Shown: positions 36,499 through 48,909, counted from the first letter of the stretch. The stretch: 64,000 nt of DNA from Alteriqipengyuania lutimaris (GCF_003363135.1 NZ_QRBB01000002.1:62001-126000), one strand, 5' to 3'. Numbers and translations: made by a program. The notes: generated from the sequence alone by a model not told the origin.

Positions 36499-37196
36499 AG
36501 GCGCTGCGGGCGATCGGCTGGGCTTTCGGCGGGCTGTTCGCCCTGGGCCTGCTGATCGTCGGCGGGTTCTTCATCGCGGCATGGATCGGGTCGAGCATTC
36601 CGCGCAATTCGGACTGGGTCGAAGCGACAAGCGGCATTCCGATCATGGTCGAGACCAACGGCGTGCATACCGGCATCGTCATGCCCATCGCCACGCCGCA
36701 GAAGGACTGGCGCGAGACCTTCCCTTCCGCCGCCGAGCCGATGGAAGGCGGCATGCTGCCCACCCATGTCTCGGTCGGCTGGGGCGACCGCGAGGTGTTC
36801 CTCACCGTGCCCACCTGGGGCGACCTGAAGGCCAGCACCGCCGCGCGGATCGCGACGCAGGGCGGCCCGGCGGTGATGCGCGTCGCGCATTATTATCGCC
36901 CCGCGGGCGGGCCCAACCATCGCTGGGTGATCCTGCGCGAAGAGGAATATGACCGGCTGGTGGCGGAGGTGGAGGCGGGCCTGCCGCCGATCGACGATCC
37001 GCGCAACCGCGTGAGCCACGAGGGCTTCGACCCGCTGGCCAAGGTCTACGACGCCGCCGGGCGCTACACCCTGGGCAACACCTGCAACCAGTGGGTGGGC
37101 GATACTCTCGCCGCGGCGGGGATCGAGATGGGCGTCTGGACCCCGCTGGCGGGCGGCGTGATGAAATGGATTCCCGAAGGCGGCGCGCGGCCCTAA
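36495..37196 (+). CDS. DUF2459 membrane-anchored protein
   Basis: 233 residues with an N-terminal membrane helix (about 8-30) and a periplasmic domain. IMVETNGVHTGIVMPI and THVSVGWGDREVFLTVPTW match DUF2459, found first near urease genes; function unknown. GNTCNQWVGDTLAAAG near the C-terminus has a conserved Cys and may form an active site together with the early His, as in NlpC/P60-like folds, but this is speculation. GTG start at 36495 overlaps the prmA stop (GTGA). It ends the operon. Confidence 0.85.
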   Translation: MKALRAIGWAFGGLFALGLLIVGGFFIAAWIGSSIPRNSDWVEATSGIPIMVETNGVHTGIVMPIATPQKDWRETFPSAAEPMEGGMLPTHVSVGWGDREVFLTVPTWGDLKASTAARIATQGGPAVMRVAHYYRPAGGPNHRWVILREEEYDRLVAEVEAGLPPIDDPRNRVSHEGFDPLAKVYDAAGRYTLGNTCNQWVGDTLAAAGIEMGVWTPLAGGVMKWIPEGGARP

Positions 37197-37205
37197 TCAT
37201 TGAAA

Positions 37206-37230
37206 AAGTCATTGGAAAACCCGATGACTT
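37206..37230. promoter_or_regulatory. inverted repeat upstream of fatty acid hydroxylase gene
   Basis: AAGTCAT (37206-37212) and ATGACTT (37224-37230) form a seven-base inverted repeat with an 11-base spacer, 31 bases before the hydroxylase start. It could be an operator or the end of the preceding operon. It is suggested only by symmetry. Confidence 0.25.
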
Positions 37231-37261
37231 GGGTGCTTGCTTGCATTAGTGTCAGTAAGTG

Positions 37262-38089
37262 ATGATCGACCTGCCGACCGCTTTCGATGTCTTCGCCGAT
37301 CGCATGATCCGCGTCGTCGTGTTCGACGTGCAGCGCTATCTGGTCGCGGCGGGGTTCTTCACCATCGCGCTGCTGGTGTTCCGCAGCTGGGCGCGGCGCA
37401 AGCGGATCCAGAACCGCCATGCGACGCGCAAGGATTACACGCGCGAGATCGCCTCTTCGCTGCGCACTTCTTTCGTATTCGCGCTCACCACGTTCCTGAC
37501 GCTGGGCCTGCGCGAGCTGGGGCTGGTCCAGCTGAAGCTGGAAACCTTCACGCTGCTCACCGTCGCCTGGCAGTTCGTGCTGATCGTCGTCGCGCACGAT
37601 GCCTATTTCTACTGGATGCACCGCGCGCTGCATCACAGGCGGCTGTTCCGCGCGACGCACCTCCACCACCACAAGTCGCGCACGCCCACGCCGTGGACGG
37701 CCTACAGCTTCTCGAGCTGGGAAGCGGTTACCGAGGCGCTGTTCATCCCGATCTTCATGCTGGCGACCAGCACGATGGGCTTCGCGATGACCGGGCTCGC
37801 GGTGTTCCTGTTCCTCTGGCACATGATCTTCCGCAACGTCATCGGCCACCTCGGCGTGGAGCTGTATCCGGCGGGCTGGGTCGATAATCGCTGGACCGGG
37901 TGGTGGAACACGACCACGCACCACGACCTCCATCACAGTTCGGGCAACACCAATTTCGGACTTTACTTCACCTGGTGGGACCGGTGGATGGGCACCGAGC
38001 ATCCGCGCTATCGCGAGGAATTCCGCAAGGTGACCGCCCGCACGCGCGCAGCGGAGCGCAAGAGCGCGCCGGAAGCGGCACCGGCCTAA
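37262..38089 (+). CDS. sterol desaturase/fatty acid hydroxylase family protein
   Basis: 275 residues with several membrane helices and the three His clusters of the di-iron hydroxylase superfamily: HDAYFYWMHRALHH, THLHHHKSRTP and TTTHHDLHHSSGN. The last part, FGLYFTWWDRWMGTEHP, is typical of this family. Related enzymes hydroxylate or desaturate carotenoids, sterols or fatty acyl chains in the membrane. The substrate here is open. ATG at 37262 follows an overlapping GTG at 37259. It converges on the sigma factor gene with a four-base stop overlap. Confidence 0.9.
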   Translation: MIDLPTAFDVFADRMIRVVVFDVQRYLVAAGFFTIALLVFRSWARRKRIQNRHATRKDYTREIASSLRTSFVFALTTFLTLGLRELGLVQLKLETFTLLTVAWQFVLIVVAHDAYFYWMHRALHHRRLFRATHLHHHKSRTPTPWTAYSFSSWEAVTEALFIPIFMLATSTMGFAMTGLAVFLFLWHMIFRNVIGHLGVELYPAGWVDNRWTGWWNTTTHHDLHHSSGNTNFGLYFTWWDRWMGTEHPRYREEFRKVTARTRAAERKSAPEAAPA

Positions 38090-39291
38090 TCGTCCAGCGC
38101 GTCGCGCCGCGCGGTCAGGTACAGAGCCTCCCCGGGTTCGGGACCGAGCGCGAGCGCCCCGTCCCACGCCGCCCTTGCCTCCTCATGATCGCCGGTACGC
38201 GCGAGCATGTCCGCCCGGGCGACATGGTAGGGCAGGAAATCGGCGAGCCTTTCCCCATCGAGCGTTTCGAGCGCGGCGAGCCCATCCTCCGGCGAGCGGG
38301 CACGCGAGAGCGCGACCGCGCGGTTGATCGCAACGACAGGGCCGGGCCGCATCTGCGATAGTGCATCGTAGAGCCGCAGGATCGCGCCCCAGTCGGTGCC
38401 GCCGGTGTGGAGCCGCCTCGCATGGGTCAGGTGGATCGCGGCGAGCGTCTGGAGCGGGCCCGGGGCGGCAAGCTGCGTCGCCCGGTCGAGCGAGGCGCGC
38501 CCCGCCTCGATCCGACCCGCATCCCACAAGGCGACATCCTGCTGCGACAGCGGCACCATTGCCGCGTCGTCGGCGACGCGCGCGCCCTCGCGCGAGCGCA
38601 CCAGCGATACCAGCGCCAGCATCCCGAGCGCCTCGGCCTCGTCGGGCATGAGTTCGACGAGCAGGCCCGCCAGCCGCTCGACCTCGGGCGCGAGTCCTGC
38701 CGCGTCGCCTGCGCCCGCAGCATCGCGATAGGCGATGCCGAGCGCGGTCTCGAGCGTTTCCAGAACGGCACCGACCCGAAATTGCCATTCGCGAGACGAA
38801 GGCGTCTCGAAAGGGATGTTCGCCGCCTTGATCTTGGCCTTGGCGCGGGTGATCCGCTGATACATCGCGGGCTCGGTCATCAGATAGGCGCGCGCGATCC
38901 GCGGCACCGGCACACCGCAGATGACCTTCAGCGCCAGCGCGACCCGCGCGCCCTGCCCCAGCGCCGGGTGGCAGCAGGTGAACAGCAGCCGCAGCCGGTC
39001 GTCGGGGATCGGTTCGGGGAAGGCGATGATTTCGGCCACAGGATCGGCCTCCGGCTGCAAGGCGAGCGCGCGTTTCTCACGCTCGGCCCGGCGCACGGCA
39101 TCGAGCGCGCGCCGCCGCGCCGCGACATAGAGCCAGGCCGCAGGATCGCGGACCGTCTCCGCCTGGCGCAGGAGCGCCTCGGACGCGGCCGAGAAGGCAT
39201 CTTCCGCCAGGTCGAGATCGTGAAACTGCGCGGCGAGGGCCGCGATGACCCTCGCCCGCGCGTCGTGAACCGCGGTGTCTATTCGGGCCAT
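38086..39291 (-). CDS. ECF42-type RNA polymerase sigma factor
   Basis: 401 residues. Residues 1-170 contain sigma region 2 (DLAEDAFSAASEALLRQAE, WLYVAARRRALDAVRR) and region 4 (LRLLFTCCHPALGQGARVALALKVICGVPVPRIARAYL). The remaining 230 residues form the TPR-like helical extension (DUF6596) of the ECF42 group. That group has no anti-sigma factor; it is encoded with a YCII/DGPF protein, as here, where the partner gene upstream overlaps by 13 bases. The C-terminal extension probably controls activity. Targets are unknown. Confidence 0.93.
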   Translation of the reverse strand: MARIDTAVHDARARVIAALAAQFHDLDLAEDAFSAASEALLRQAETVRDPAAWLYVAARRRALDAVRRAEREKRALALQPEADPVAEIIAFPEPIPDDRLRLLFTCCHPALGQGARVALALKVICGVPVPRIARAYLMTEPAMYQRITRAKAKIKAANIPFETPSSREWQFRVGAVLETLETALGIAYRDAAGAGDAAGLAPEVERLAGLLVELMPDEAEALGMLALVSLVRSREGARVADDAAMVPLSQQDVALWDAGRIEAGRASLDRATQLAAPGPLQTLAAIHLTHARRLHTGGTDWGAILRLYDALSQMRPGPVVAINRAVALSRARSPEDGLAALETLDGERLADFLPYHVARADMLARTGDHEEARAAWDGALALGPEPGEALYLTARRDALDD

Positions 39292-39632
39292 ACCGGGCGG
39301 ACTTCGACCGAGCCCTTGGCCGGGATCGGGATTTTCCGCGCCCAGCGCACCGCCTCGTCGTGGTCGGCCGCCTCGATCACGTAATAGCCGCCCAGTTCCT
39401 CGTGCGTTTCGGCGAAGGGCCCGTCGTGCAGGCTGCCCTCCCCGCCGTTCTCGTAGCGGATCGTCGTGGCACTATGCGCTTCCTTGAGCCGATGGCCGCT
39501 GAATTCGACGCCGCTCGCGGTCAGTTCCTCCGCCAGCTTGATGTGGCCGGCGATGGTCTCCTCCAGCCGCGCGGCTGCATCCTCGCCCATGTAATAGCTT
39601 TCGTCCTCGAAAATCATCAGCATGTACTGCAT
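39279..39632 (-). CDS. YCII-related (DGPF) protein, partner of sigma factor
   Basis: 117 residues. MQYMLMIFEDESYY at the start and the HDGPFAET motif with ELGGYYVIEA mark the YCII/DGPF family. Genes of this kind are the usual neighbours and often targets of ECF42 sigma factors; biochemical role not established. ATG at 39632 fits the family start; a longer in-frame start at 39668 was rejected. It overlaps the sigma factor gene by 13 bases, so the two are coupled. Confidence 0.93.
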   Translation of the reverse strand: MQYMLMIFEDESYYMGEDAAARLEETIAGHIKLAEELTASGVEFSGHRLKEAHSATTIRYENGGEGSLHDGPFAETHEELGGYYVIEAADHDEAVRWARKIPIPAKGSVEVRPVWPE

Positions 39633-39725
39633 TGCTCGTCTCCGCTTCGCCATCGCCACTGCGGCCATGGTCTATAGCGAAGACGCGGGCCGAGCTGCAG
39701 ATTCTACAGGCGGCGGAAAATCTTT

Positions 39726-40883
39726 CTACGAAGCGGCTTCGCCTTCGGCCGCGGCATTCTCCGCAGAGCCCGCGCCCTTCACCATCTCGTGATAGCCCGC
39801 CACCGCGCGCACCACGGCGTGCATCATCTCCATGCGCGCGGGGATCGGCACCTGCGTGCGCCCCACCAGCACCGCGACCGTATAGACGCTGCCATCGGGC
39901 GCGGTCAGGATGCCGACGTCGTTGTAGCCCGCCTGGTCCGCCGGAGCGCCCGGCGGCACGATGTCGAGCACCTGACCCGTGCCGGTCTTGTGGCCGATCG
40001 ACCACCCGGCAGGCAGCCCGCCCTTCAGCCGGTTGGGCCCGCTCTTCACCTGTCCCAGCCACTCGAGAAACTGCTGCGTTCCGGCTTCGGACAGCAGCGC
40101 GCCTTCGTGCAGCTCGCCCAGCGCGGCGGCGATGGCGACCGGGGTCGCACCATCGACCGGATCGTCCACGTAGTCGTCGAACGCCGCCTGCCGGATGTCG
40201 TGCGGCACGCTCTTGCGCACTTCGAAGAACAGGTCGTCGAATGCGTAGGCCTGGTTCCATTCGAGCCCGGCTATGGCGGACTGCATCGGGCGCTCGCCGG
40301 GGCCGAAGCGGATATCCGAAAAGCCCTTGCGCGCCAGCGTCGCACGCACCGCATCGGGCCCGCCGACGCGGCGCAGAACCATGTCGTTGGCGGTGTTGTC
40401 GCTCGCGGTGATCGCGCGCTTCATAAAATCGCGCCAGCTGGTCGAGAAGCTGCCATTGGCGACCACGCCGCCGCGGATCGGGCTGTAGAACACCGCGACA
40501 TCCTCGCGCCGCACCGTTCCCGTCTCGGACAGGTCGAGCCTGCCCCGGTCCGCCTGGTCGAGCGCGGTGAGCGCGACCCACAGCTTGCTGACGCTCTGCT
40601 GCGGATAGAGATCGGTGCCGTTGAAATGCATCATCCGCCCGCGCGCCGGATCATGGACCGCGATGCCGACCTTGCCGGCGAAATCGCTGCCGATCGCGAA
40701 GAGCCGGTCGTCGAGCCATTCCTCCTCGGCCGAACGTTCGACCACGACGTCTTCCGCCGCCTGCTCGATCCGCTCCTCGACGGTCGGCGCGCCGGACGTC
40801 TCGCCGGCCGCGTCGGGTGCGTTGCAGGACGCGAGCGAACCGAGCGCGAGGGGACAAATAAGGGAGATCAGAAGGTTACGCAT
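39726..40883 (-). CDS. class A beta-lactamase-like serine hydrolase lipoprotein
   Basis: 385 residues. Lipobox LASC (Cys20) points to a periplasmic lipoprotein. The penicillin-interactive motifs are present: SVSK (97-100), SDN (161-163) and KTG (299-301). In class A enzymes the omega loop reads E-P-E-L-N; here the best match is GLEWN (206-210), which would put Gly at the general-base position 166 and keep Asn170. It may therefore be a weak lactamase, a DD-peptidase-like enzyme or a binding protein. It stands alone; an inverted repeat separates it from ligA. Confidence 0.82.
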   Translation of the reverse strand: MRNLLISLICPLALGSLASCNAPDAAGETSGAPTVEERIEQAAEDVVVERSAEEEWLDDRLFAIGSDFAGKVGIAVHDPARGRMMHFNGTDLYPQQSVSKLWVALTALDQADRGRLDLSETGTVRREDVAVFYSPIRGGVVANGSFSTSWRDFMKRAITASDNTANDMVLRRVGGPDAVRATLARKGFSDIRFGPGERPMQSAIAGLEWNQAYAFDDLFFEVRKSVPHDIRQAAFDDYVDDPVDGATPVAIAAALGELHEGALLSEAGTQQFLEWLGQVKSGPNRLKGGLPAGWSIGHKTGTGQVLDIVPPGAPADQAGYNDVGILTAPDGSVYTVAVLVGRTQVPIPARMEMMHAVVRAVAGYHEMVKGAGSAENAAAEGEAAS

Positions 40884-40924
40884 GGCGCGCACATAGTGCC
40901 CCTCGAAGATTTTTCATCAAAACT

Positions 40925-41017
40925 CCGCTCATCGCGAGCCTGCCGAAGGGCTGCACTTACTTCGGGCGGGGCGTGGAAAGGAGAAGTACGATCCTTCGAC
41001 AGGCCCAGGATGAGCGG
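40925..41017. repeat. inverted-repeat intergenic element
   Basis: The 25-base segment at 40925-40949 (CCGCTCATC...GCCTGCCGAAGG) and the reverse complement of 40993-41017 match at 21 of 25 positions, with 43 bases between. The right arm, CCTTCGACAGGCCCAGGATG, closely resembles a sequence dispersed between genes in many sphingomonad genomes. The pair lies just after the ligA stop codon and may act as a terminator or be a small non-autonomous element. Confidence 0.7.
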
Positions 41018-41034
41018 TGGTCATGGGTCAGTCG

Positions 41035-44354
<3,320 letters not shown>

Positions 44355-44372
44355 CCGGCGCGAAGGGCCGTC

Positions 44373-45038
44373 CTAGAAATCGACCTTGTCGGGCAGCGCG
44401 TTGCCGTCGAACGCGTTCGCGGCATAGGGGCCGTCGCGGTCCACCCAGTGCAGGAAGAGATGGGCCGACCAGGCGTTGGGATTGGGCGTCGTGCGTCCGT
44501 GGTGATGCTCGACCCCGCGATACAGGACCGCGTCGCCCGGCATCATCGATACTGCGGCGGGCTCTTCTTCCTCGCGGAATGCGTCGTCGGCGCGCTCGTA
44601 GGGATCGGCGATCGGATCGCGCGCCATCTCGAGCGCCCAGGGCCGGCCGTGCGAATAGCCCAGCGTCAGCGAGACCGAGTGCTCGCACGCCGGGCGATCA
44701 CCGTGCACCTTGCAGATCGCGCCCTCTCGATAGATGCGGAAATAGGAATAGGTCGGCAGGAGCTCGCGCCCCACGATCGCCGCGACGGCGGGCGTCATCC
44801 CCCAGTGCATCGTCGCCATCGGCGGATAGTGATAGCCGTAAAGCTCGGTCGCCGGCTGGCGAAGCAGCGGCTGTTCCTTGAGCAGCCTGTCCATCCCGAT
44901 CCCCTGGCGCGCGAGGTCGGACTTGAGGCGGATCAGGAAACCGCGCGCCACTTCCTCGGGATAGAACCGCTCGATCAGGCAATAGCCCCGGTCCCAGTAC
45001 GCGCCGTGCGCGGCTTGCGTTTCGGGCAGAGCCGTCAT
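44373..45038 (-). CDS. 2-oxoglutarate/Fe(II) dioxygenase-like protein
   Basis: 221 residues, probably a double-stranded beta-helix. CKVHGDRPACEHSVSLTLGY supplies a His-x-Asp pair and VEHHHGRTTPNPNAWSAHLFLHW the distal His and an Arg that would bind 2-oxoglutarate. This pattern is that of phytanoyl-CoA or prolyl hydroxylase-like enzymes. The substrate is not evident. ATG at 45038 shares bases with the recN stop, so the two are cotranscribed. Confidence 0.68.
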   Translation of the reverse strand: MTALPETQAAHGAYWDRGYCLIERFYPEEVARGFLIRLKSDLARQGIGMDRLLKEQPLLRQPATELYGYHYPPMATMHWGMTPAVAAIVGRELLPTYSYFRIYREGAICKVHGDRPACEHSVSLTLGYSHGRPWALEMARDPIADPYERADDAFREEEEPAAVSMMPGDAVLYRGVEHHHGRTTPNPNAWSAHLFLHWVDRDGPYAANAFDGNALPDKVDF

Positions 45039-46702
45039 CACGCCCCCTCCAGCAGCCGATCCGCCTGCGCGCGCGCCTCCGGCGTCACTTCTGCGCCGGA
45101 GAGCATGCGGGCGATCTCTTCCTGCCGTCCTCCGGCATCCAGCAGCACCACGGAGGTCTTGGTGACCGTGCCGCTGCTCGCCTTGGCGATCTGGTAATGG
45201 ACCCGCCCGCGCGCCGCGACTTGCGGGCTGTGCGTCACCACTAGCACCTGCCCGTCGGTGGCGAGGCGCGCGAGCCGTTCGCCGATGGCGGAGGCGACTG
45301 CGCCGCCCACGCCGCGGTCGATCTCGTCGAAGATCATCGTTGCCGCCCCACCTTTCTCGGCCAGCGCCACTTTCAGCGCGAGGATGAAGCGCGAGAGTTC
45401 GCCGCCGCTGGCGATCTTGTTCAAGGGCGCAAAGTCGGCGCCCGGATTGGTCGCGATGACGAATTCGACCGCGTCCATGCCCGACGGGCCCCACTTCTCC
45501 TGCGGCAGCGGTTCGACATCGGTGCGGAACCGCGCCGAATCGAGCTTGAGCGGCGCCAGCTCCGCCGCGACCGCCTTGTCGAGCGTCCTGGCCGCCGCCT
45601 TGCGCGCCTTGCGCAGGCGGTTCGCGGCGCTCTCGTAGGCGTCGAAAGCCTCGCGCTCGGCGATCTGCAACGCGTCGAGCTGCGCCTCGCCGCCCTCGAT
45701 CGCGTCGAGCTTGCCGCGCAGTTCGCGCATCCTTTCGGGCAGCGCGTCCACCTCGCAGCGATGCTTGCGGGCGAGCGCGCGCAGGTCGAACAGGCGCGTC
45801 TCCGCGGCGTCGAGCGCCTGCGGATCGTGGACCAGCGCCTCGGCCGCTTCCTCCAGCTTCTCCTCCGCCTCGGTGCCTTCGAGGATCGCGCGGTCGAGCG
45901 CGGCCAGCGCTTCGGCCAGCAGCTTGTGCTCGCCCGCGATCCGGTCGAGCCGCCGCGCGGCGGTGCGCAGCTCGCTCAGCGGCGAATCCGAGCCTTCCCA
46001 GATGTGGCGCAGTTCCTCGAGGTCGCCCGCCAGCCGCTCCCCCTTCTGCATCGAAGCGCGCGCTTCGGCGAGGCGCGCTTCCTCGCCCGCCTGGGGGGCA
46101 ATCTCGGTCAGTTCGGCAAGATGCGCGAGCAGCAGGTCCTGTTCGGCGCTGGCCGCGTCGATCGCCTCGCGCGCTTCCTCCAGCGCCTCGGACGCGCGCT
46201 GCCATTCGCGCCAGCCCCGCGCCACGGCGGCGGCGTCGGCCCCCGCAAAGCGATCGAGCAGCTGCCGGTGCCCGCGCGGATTGACCAGCCCGCGATCGTC
46301 GTGCTGGCCGTGCAGTTCGACGAGGATCGGCGCGAGGTTGCGGAGCAGCGCGACGCTGGCCGGCTGATCGTTGACGAAGGCCTTGGACCCGCCATCGGCC
46401 TTGACCTGCCGCCGGATGATCAGCGGCTCGCCCGCCTCGACCTCGATCCCCGCATCCTCCAGCGCCTCGCTCAGCGGGGGCGGAAACTCGGCGAATTCGA
46501 AGGTCGCGGTCACGCTCGCTTGCGGAGCACCGCTGCGCACGAGGCCGGTCTCCGCACGATTGCCGAGCACGAGGCCCAGCGCATCGAGCAGGATCGACTT
46601 GCCCGCACCCGTCTCGCCGGTCAGCACGCCCAGCCCGCGCCCGAAATCGAGATCGAGCGCTTCGATCAGCACGACGTTGCGGACGGCGAGTTGAGTCAGC
46701 AT
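45038..46702 (-). CDS. recN: DNA repair protein RecN
   Basis: 554 residues, SMC-like ATPase for double-strand break repair. Walker A GETGAGKS is near residue 30, a long coiled coil occupies roughly 160-370, and the signature and Walker B regions appear in SGGELSRFILALK and TMIFDEIDRGVGG, followed by VVTHSPQVAARG. No LexA-type box of the GTTC-N7-GTTC form was seen in the 125 bases upstream. It follows bamD by that gap on the same strand. Confidence 0.97.
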   Translation of the reverse strand: MLTQLAVRNVVLIEALDLDFGRGLGVLTGETGAGKSILLDALGLVLGNRAETGLVRSGAPQASVTATFEFAEFPPPLSEALEDAGIEVEAGEPLIIRRQVKADGGSKAFVNDQPASVALLRNLAPILVELHGQHDDRGLVNPRGHRQLLDRFAGADAAAVARGWREWQRASEALEEAREAIDAASAEQDLLLAHLAELTEIAPQAGEEARLAEARASMQKGERLAGDLEELRHIWEGSDSPLSELRTAARRLDRIAGEHKLLAEALAALDRAILEGTEAEEKLEEAAEALVHDPQALDAAETRLFDLRALARKHRCEVDALPERMRELRGKLDAIEGGEAQLDALQIAEREAFDAYESAANRLRKARKAAARTLDKAVAAELAPLKLDSARFRTDVEPLPQEKWGPSGMDAVEFVIATNPGADFAPLNKIASGGELSRFILALKVALAEKGGAATMIFDEIDRGVGGAVASAIGERLARLATDGQVLVVTHSPQVAARGRVHYQIAKASSGTVTKTSVVLLDAGGRQEEIARMLSGAEVTPEARAQADRLLEGA

Positions 46703-46827
46703 TGCATGGTCAGGTTAGCGTGCACGCACCTTCGCGTCACCGCCAGCGACGCGCGAAAACCGCTCTTCGATGTGCATAAGCCGCGCGGGCGGAGGGCCAC
46801 GGCGCGGCGACGGAGCGCGGCGTGAGC

Positions 46828-47631
46828 CTACTGCGCCATCGCCACCTGTGTATCGGCGGCATGGTCCTGCACGAGGTCGAAGGCCTTCTCGTACCACTCG
46901 CTGCCCGGATAGTTCGCGCCGAGTACGGCGGCGTACTTCTTCGCCTCGACCGGGATCCCCAGCGCGAGGCTGGTCTCGGTCAGGCGATAGAGCGCTTCGG
47001 GCGCGTGGCTGGTGGTTTGGTATTCGTCGACCACGTTCTGGAAGCGGATCTGTGCCGCGGTCCAGCGGCCCGACTTCTCGTAGAAGCGGCCGATTTCCAT
47101 TTCCTTGCCCGCGAGGTGATCGTTGACGAGATCGATCTTGAGCCGCGCGTCGGAGGCATATTCGCTCTCCGGGAAGCGGCGCTCGACCTCCTGCAGCGCG
47201 GCCAGCGCCTGTTCGGTCGTCTTCTGGTCGCGCGTCACGTCGCTGATCTGCTCGTAATAGCTGAGCGCGATCAGGTAGTAGGCGTAAGGCGCGTCCTTGT
47301 TGCCCGGATGGATCGAGAGGAAGCGCTGCGCGCTCTGGATCGACTTGGTGTAATCGCGCGCGACGTAATAGCTGAAGGCGCTCATCAGCTGCGCGCGGCG
47401 CGCCCAGGGCGAATAGGGGTGCTGGCGCTCGACCTCGTCGAACAACGCCGCGGCGAGCGGCGCATTGCCGCGGTCGAGCCGCTGCTTCGCACTGGCGTAG
47501 AGCGTCTCGACGTCGCGCGCGACGTAGGCGGTGTCGCCCGGCCCTGCGCTGCCGCCGGCGCAGGCGGTGGTCAGCGTGGCGAGGCTGCCGAGGATGGCTG
47601 CGGCGGCGATGTTCTTGCGAAGGAATGTCAT
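46828..47631 (-). CDS. bamD: outer membrane assembly lipoprotein BamD
   Basis: 267 residues. A signal peptide with lipobox LTTAC (Cys24) is followed by about five TPR-like repeats: ALFDEVERQHPYSPWARRAQ, SAQRFLSIHPGNKDAPYAYY and ALQEVERRFPESEYASDAR. It is the essential BamD subunit of the machine that inserts outer membrane proteins. ATG at 47631 begins the signal peptide; upstream in-frame codons lack homology. Same strand as recN, in the frequent bamD-recN order. Confidence 0.95.
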   Translation of the reverse strand: MTFLRKNIAAAAILGSLATLTTACAGGSAGPGDTAYVARDVETLYASAKQRLDRGNAPLAAALFDEVERQHPYSPWARRAQLMSAFSYYVARDYTKSIQSAQRFLSIHPGNKDAPYAYYLIALSYYEQISDVTRDQKTTEQALAALQEVERRFPESEYASDARLKIDLVNDHLAGKEMEIGRFYEKSGRWTAAQIRFQNVVDEYQTTSHAPEALYRLTETSLALGIPVEAKKYAAVLGANYPGSEWYEKAFDLVQDHAADTQVAMAQ

Positions 47632-47736
47632 GGCCGCGCGATATAGCGCCGGGTGCCCTGAACGCCAAGTGAAAGGGGGACGCTGCTTTCGCGTGGCCGC
47701 GCTATGCCAAGATCGCAAGGGCAACCCGCGCGCTTG

Positions 47737-48909
47737 TCAGCTCGCCGGGCGTTCTCCATGCCCCGACAATTCGCTGCCCTCGGGCGCGTCCCACAGCAGG
47801 TGGCGCCCCTCGAGGCTGACGAGGTTCTTCGACCGGATCACCTCGCCCTTGGTGGTGTAACCCAGCAGTTGCTCCGCATCGAGATGCGGGTTCACCGCCA
47901 GCACGCGCAGTTCCTCCGACGTGAAGTCGGACAGCCCGCGGGCGCGTTCCTGGCCCTGCTGGTCGTAGATGTGGAGAACGTCGCCGCGGCTGAAATCGCC
48001 GTCGATCGAAAGGATGTCCTCGCGCCGGATCGCGCGGTCGCCCCCGGCGATCTCGTCCGCAAGCTCGTCCGAAATGCCGAGGCTGCCCGCCATCTGCAAC
48101 CGGTTGGCGATCCACCGCTCCCAGCCCGAGGTCGGCGTGTCGTGCGCGATGAACTTGGTCGCGCGACGTTCCCCGTCGAGCACGGAGCTGAGCGGATTGT
48201 CGTGCTCACCATGCGCGATATAGGTGGTGACGCCCGCTTCCTGCGCGATGTTCGCCGCCATCAGCTTGGTCGTCATCCCGCCGGTACCCAGCGTGCTCTT
48301 GCCCTTGGTCGCTTCCATGAAGGGCGCGACGTCGGTGACTTCGGGGATGAATTCGGCGCCTTCTTCGTCCGGGTGGCGATCGAACAATCCGTCGACTTCG
48401 GTCAGGATGATGAAATCCTTCGCATCGACCATCTGCGCGACCTTGGCGGCCAGCCGGTCGTTGTCGCCCACGCGGATTTCCTCGGTCGTGATCGAATCGT
48501 TCTCGTTCACGATCGGCATGACCCCTGCCTCGAGCAGACGGAAGACGGTGTTGCGCGTGTTGAGGAAGCGGCGGTGGTCCTCGAAATCGCCCAGCGTCAG
48601 GAGGACCTGCGCGATCTCGAAGTCGAACTCGTGCCCGATCTGCTTGTAGGCATTGGTGAGGATCGGCATGCCGCATGCGGCAGCGGCCTGCTTGTCGCTC
48701 ACGCCCGCAGTCTCGGGACGCTCGCCCACGATCTTCAGCCCCAGCGCGACCGCGCCCGAGCTGCACAGGATGACATTGGTGCCGCGAGCGCGCAGCTTGG
48801 CAACGTCTTCCAGCATCCGCTGGATGAACCCGAAACGGGGTGTGAGGCGTTCGGTATTCGCAACCAGGGTGGAGCCGATCTTGACAACGACGGTGTTCGA
48901 TTGCGGCAT
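47737..48909 (-). CDS. proB: glutamate 5-kinase
   Basis: 390 residues; first step of proline synthesis, phosphorylating glutamate. The kinase domain has VVVKIGSTLVAN, ILCSSGAVALG, VNENDSITTEEI and GTGGMTTKLMAA. The C-terminal PUA domain (about 295-390) includes FTSEELRVLAVNPHLDAEQLLGY, somewhat diverged from the usual pattern. ATG at 48909 fits the family start. It diverges from proC over 191 bases. Confidence 0.95.
   Translation of the reverse strand: MPQSNTVVVKIGSTLVANTERLTPRFGFIQRMLEDVAKLRARGTNVILCSSGAVALGLKIVGERPETAGVSDKQAAAACGMPILTNAYKQIGHEFDFEIAQVLLTLGDFEDHRRFLNTRNTVFRLLEAGVMPIVNENDSITTEEIRVGDNDRLAAKVAQMVDAKDFIILTEVDGLFDRHPDEEGAEFIPEVTDVAPFMEATKGKSTLGTGGMTTKLMAANIAQEAGVTTYIAHGEHDNPLSSVLDGERRATKFIAHDTPTSGWERWIANRLQMAGSLGISDELADEIAGGDRAIRREDILSIDGDFSRGDVLHIYDQQGQERARGLSDFTSEELRVLAVNPHLDAEQLLGYTTKGEVIRSKNLVSLEGRHLLWDAPEGSELSGHGERPAS

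Noticed and set aside
46703..46827. LexA box upstream of recN
   Set aside because: No GTTC-N7-GTTC or similar motif was found in the gap.
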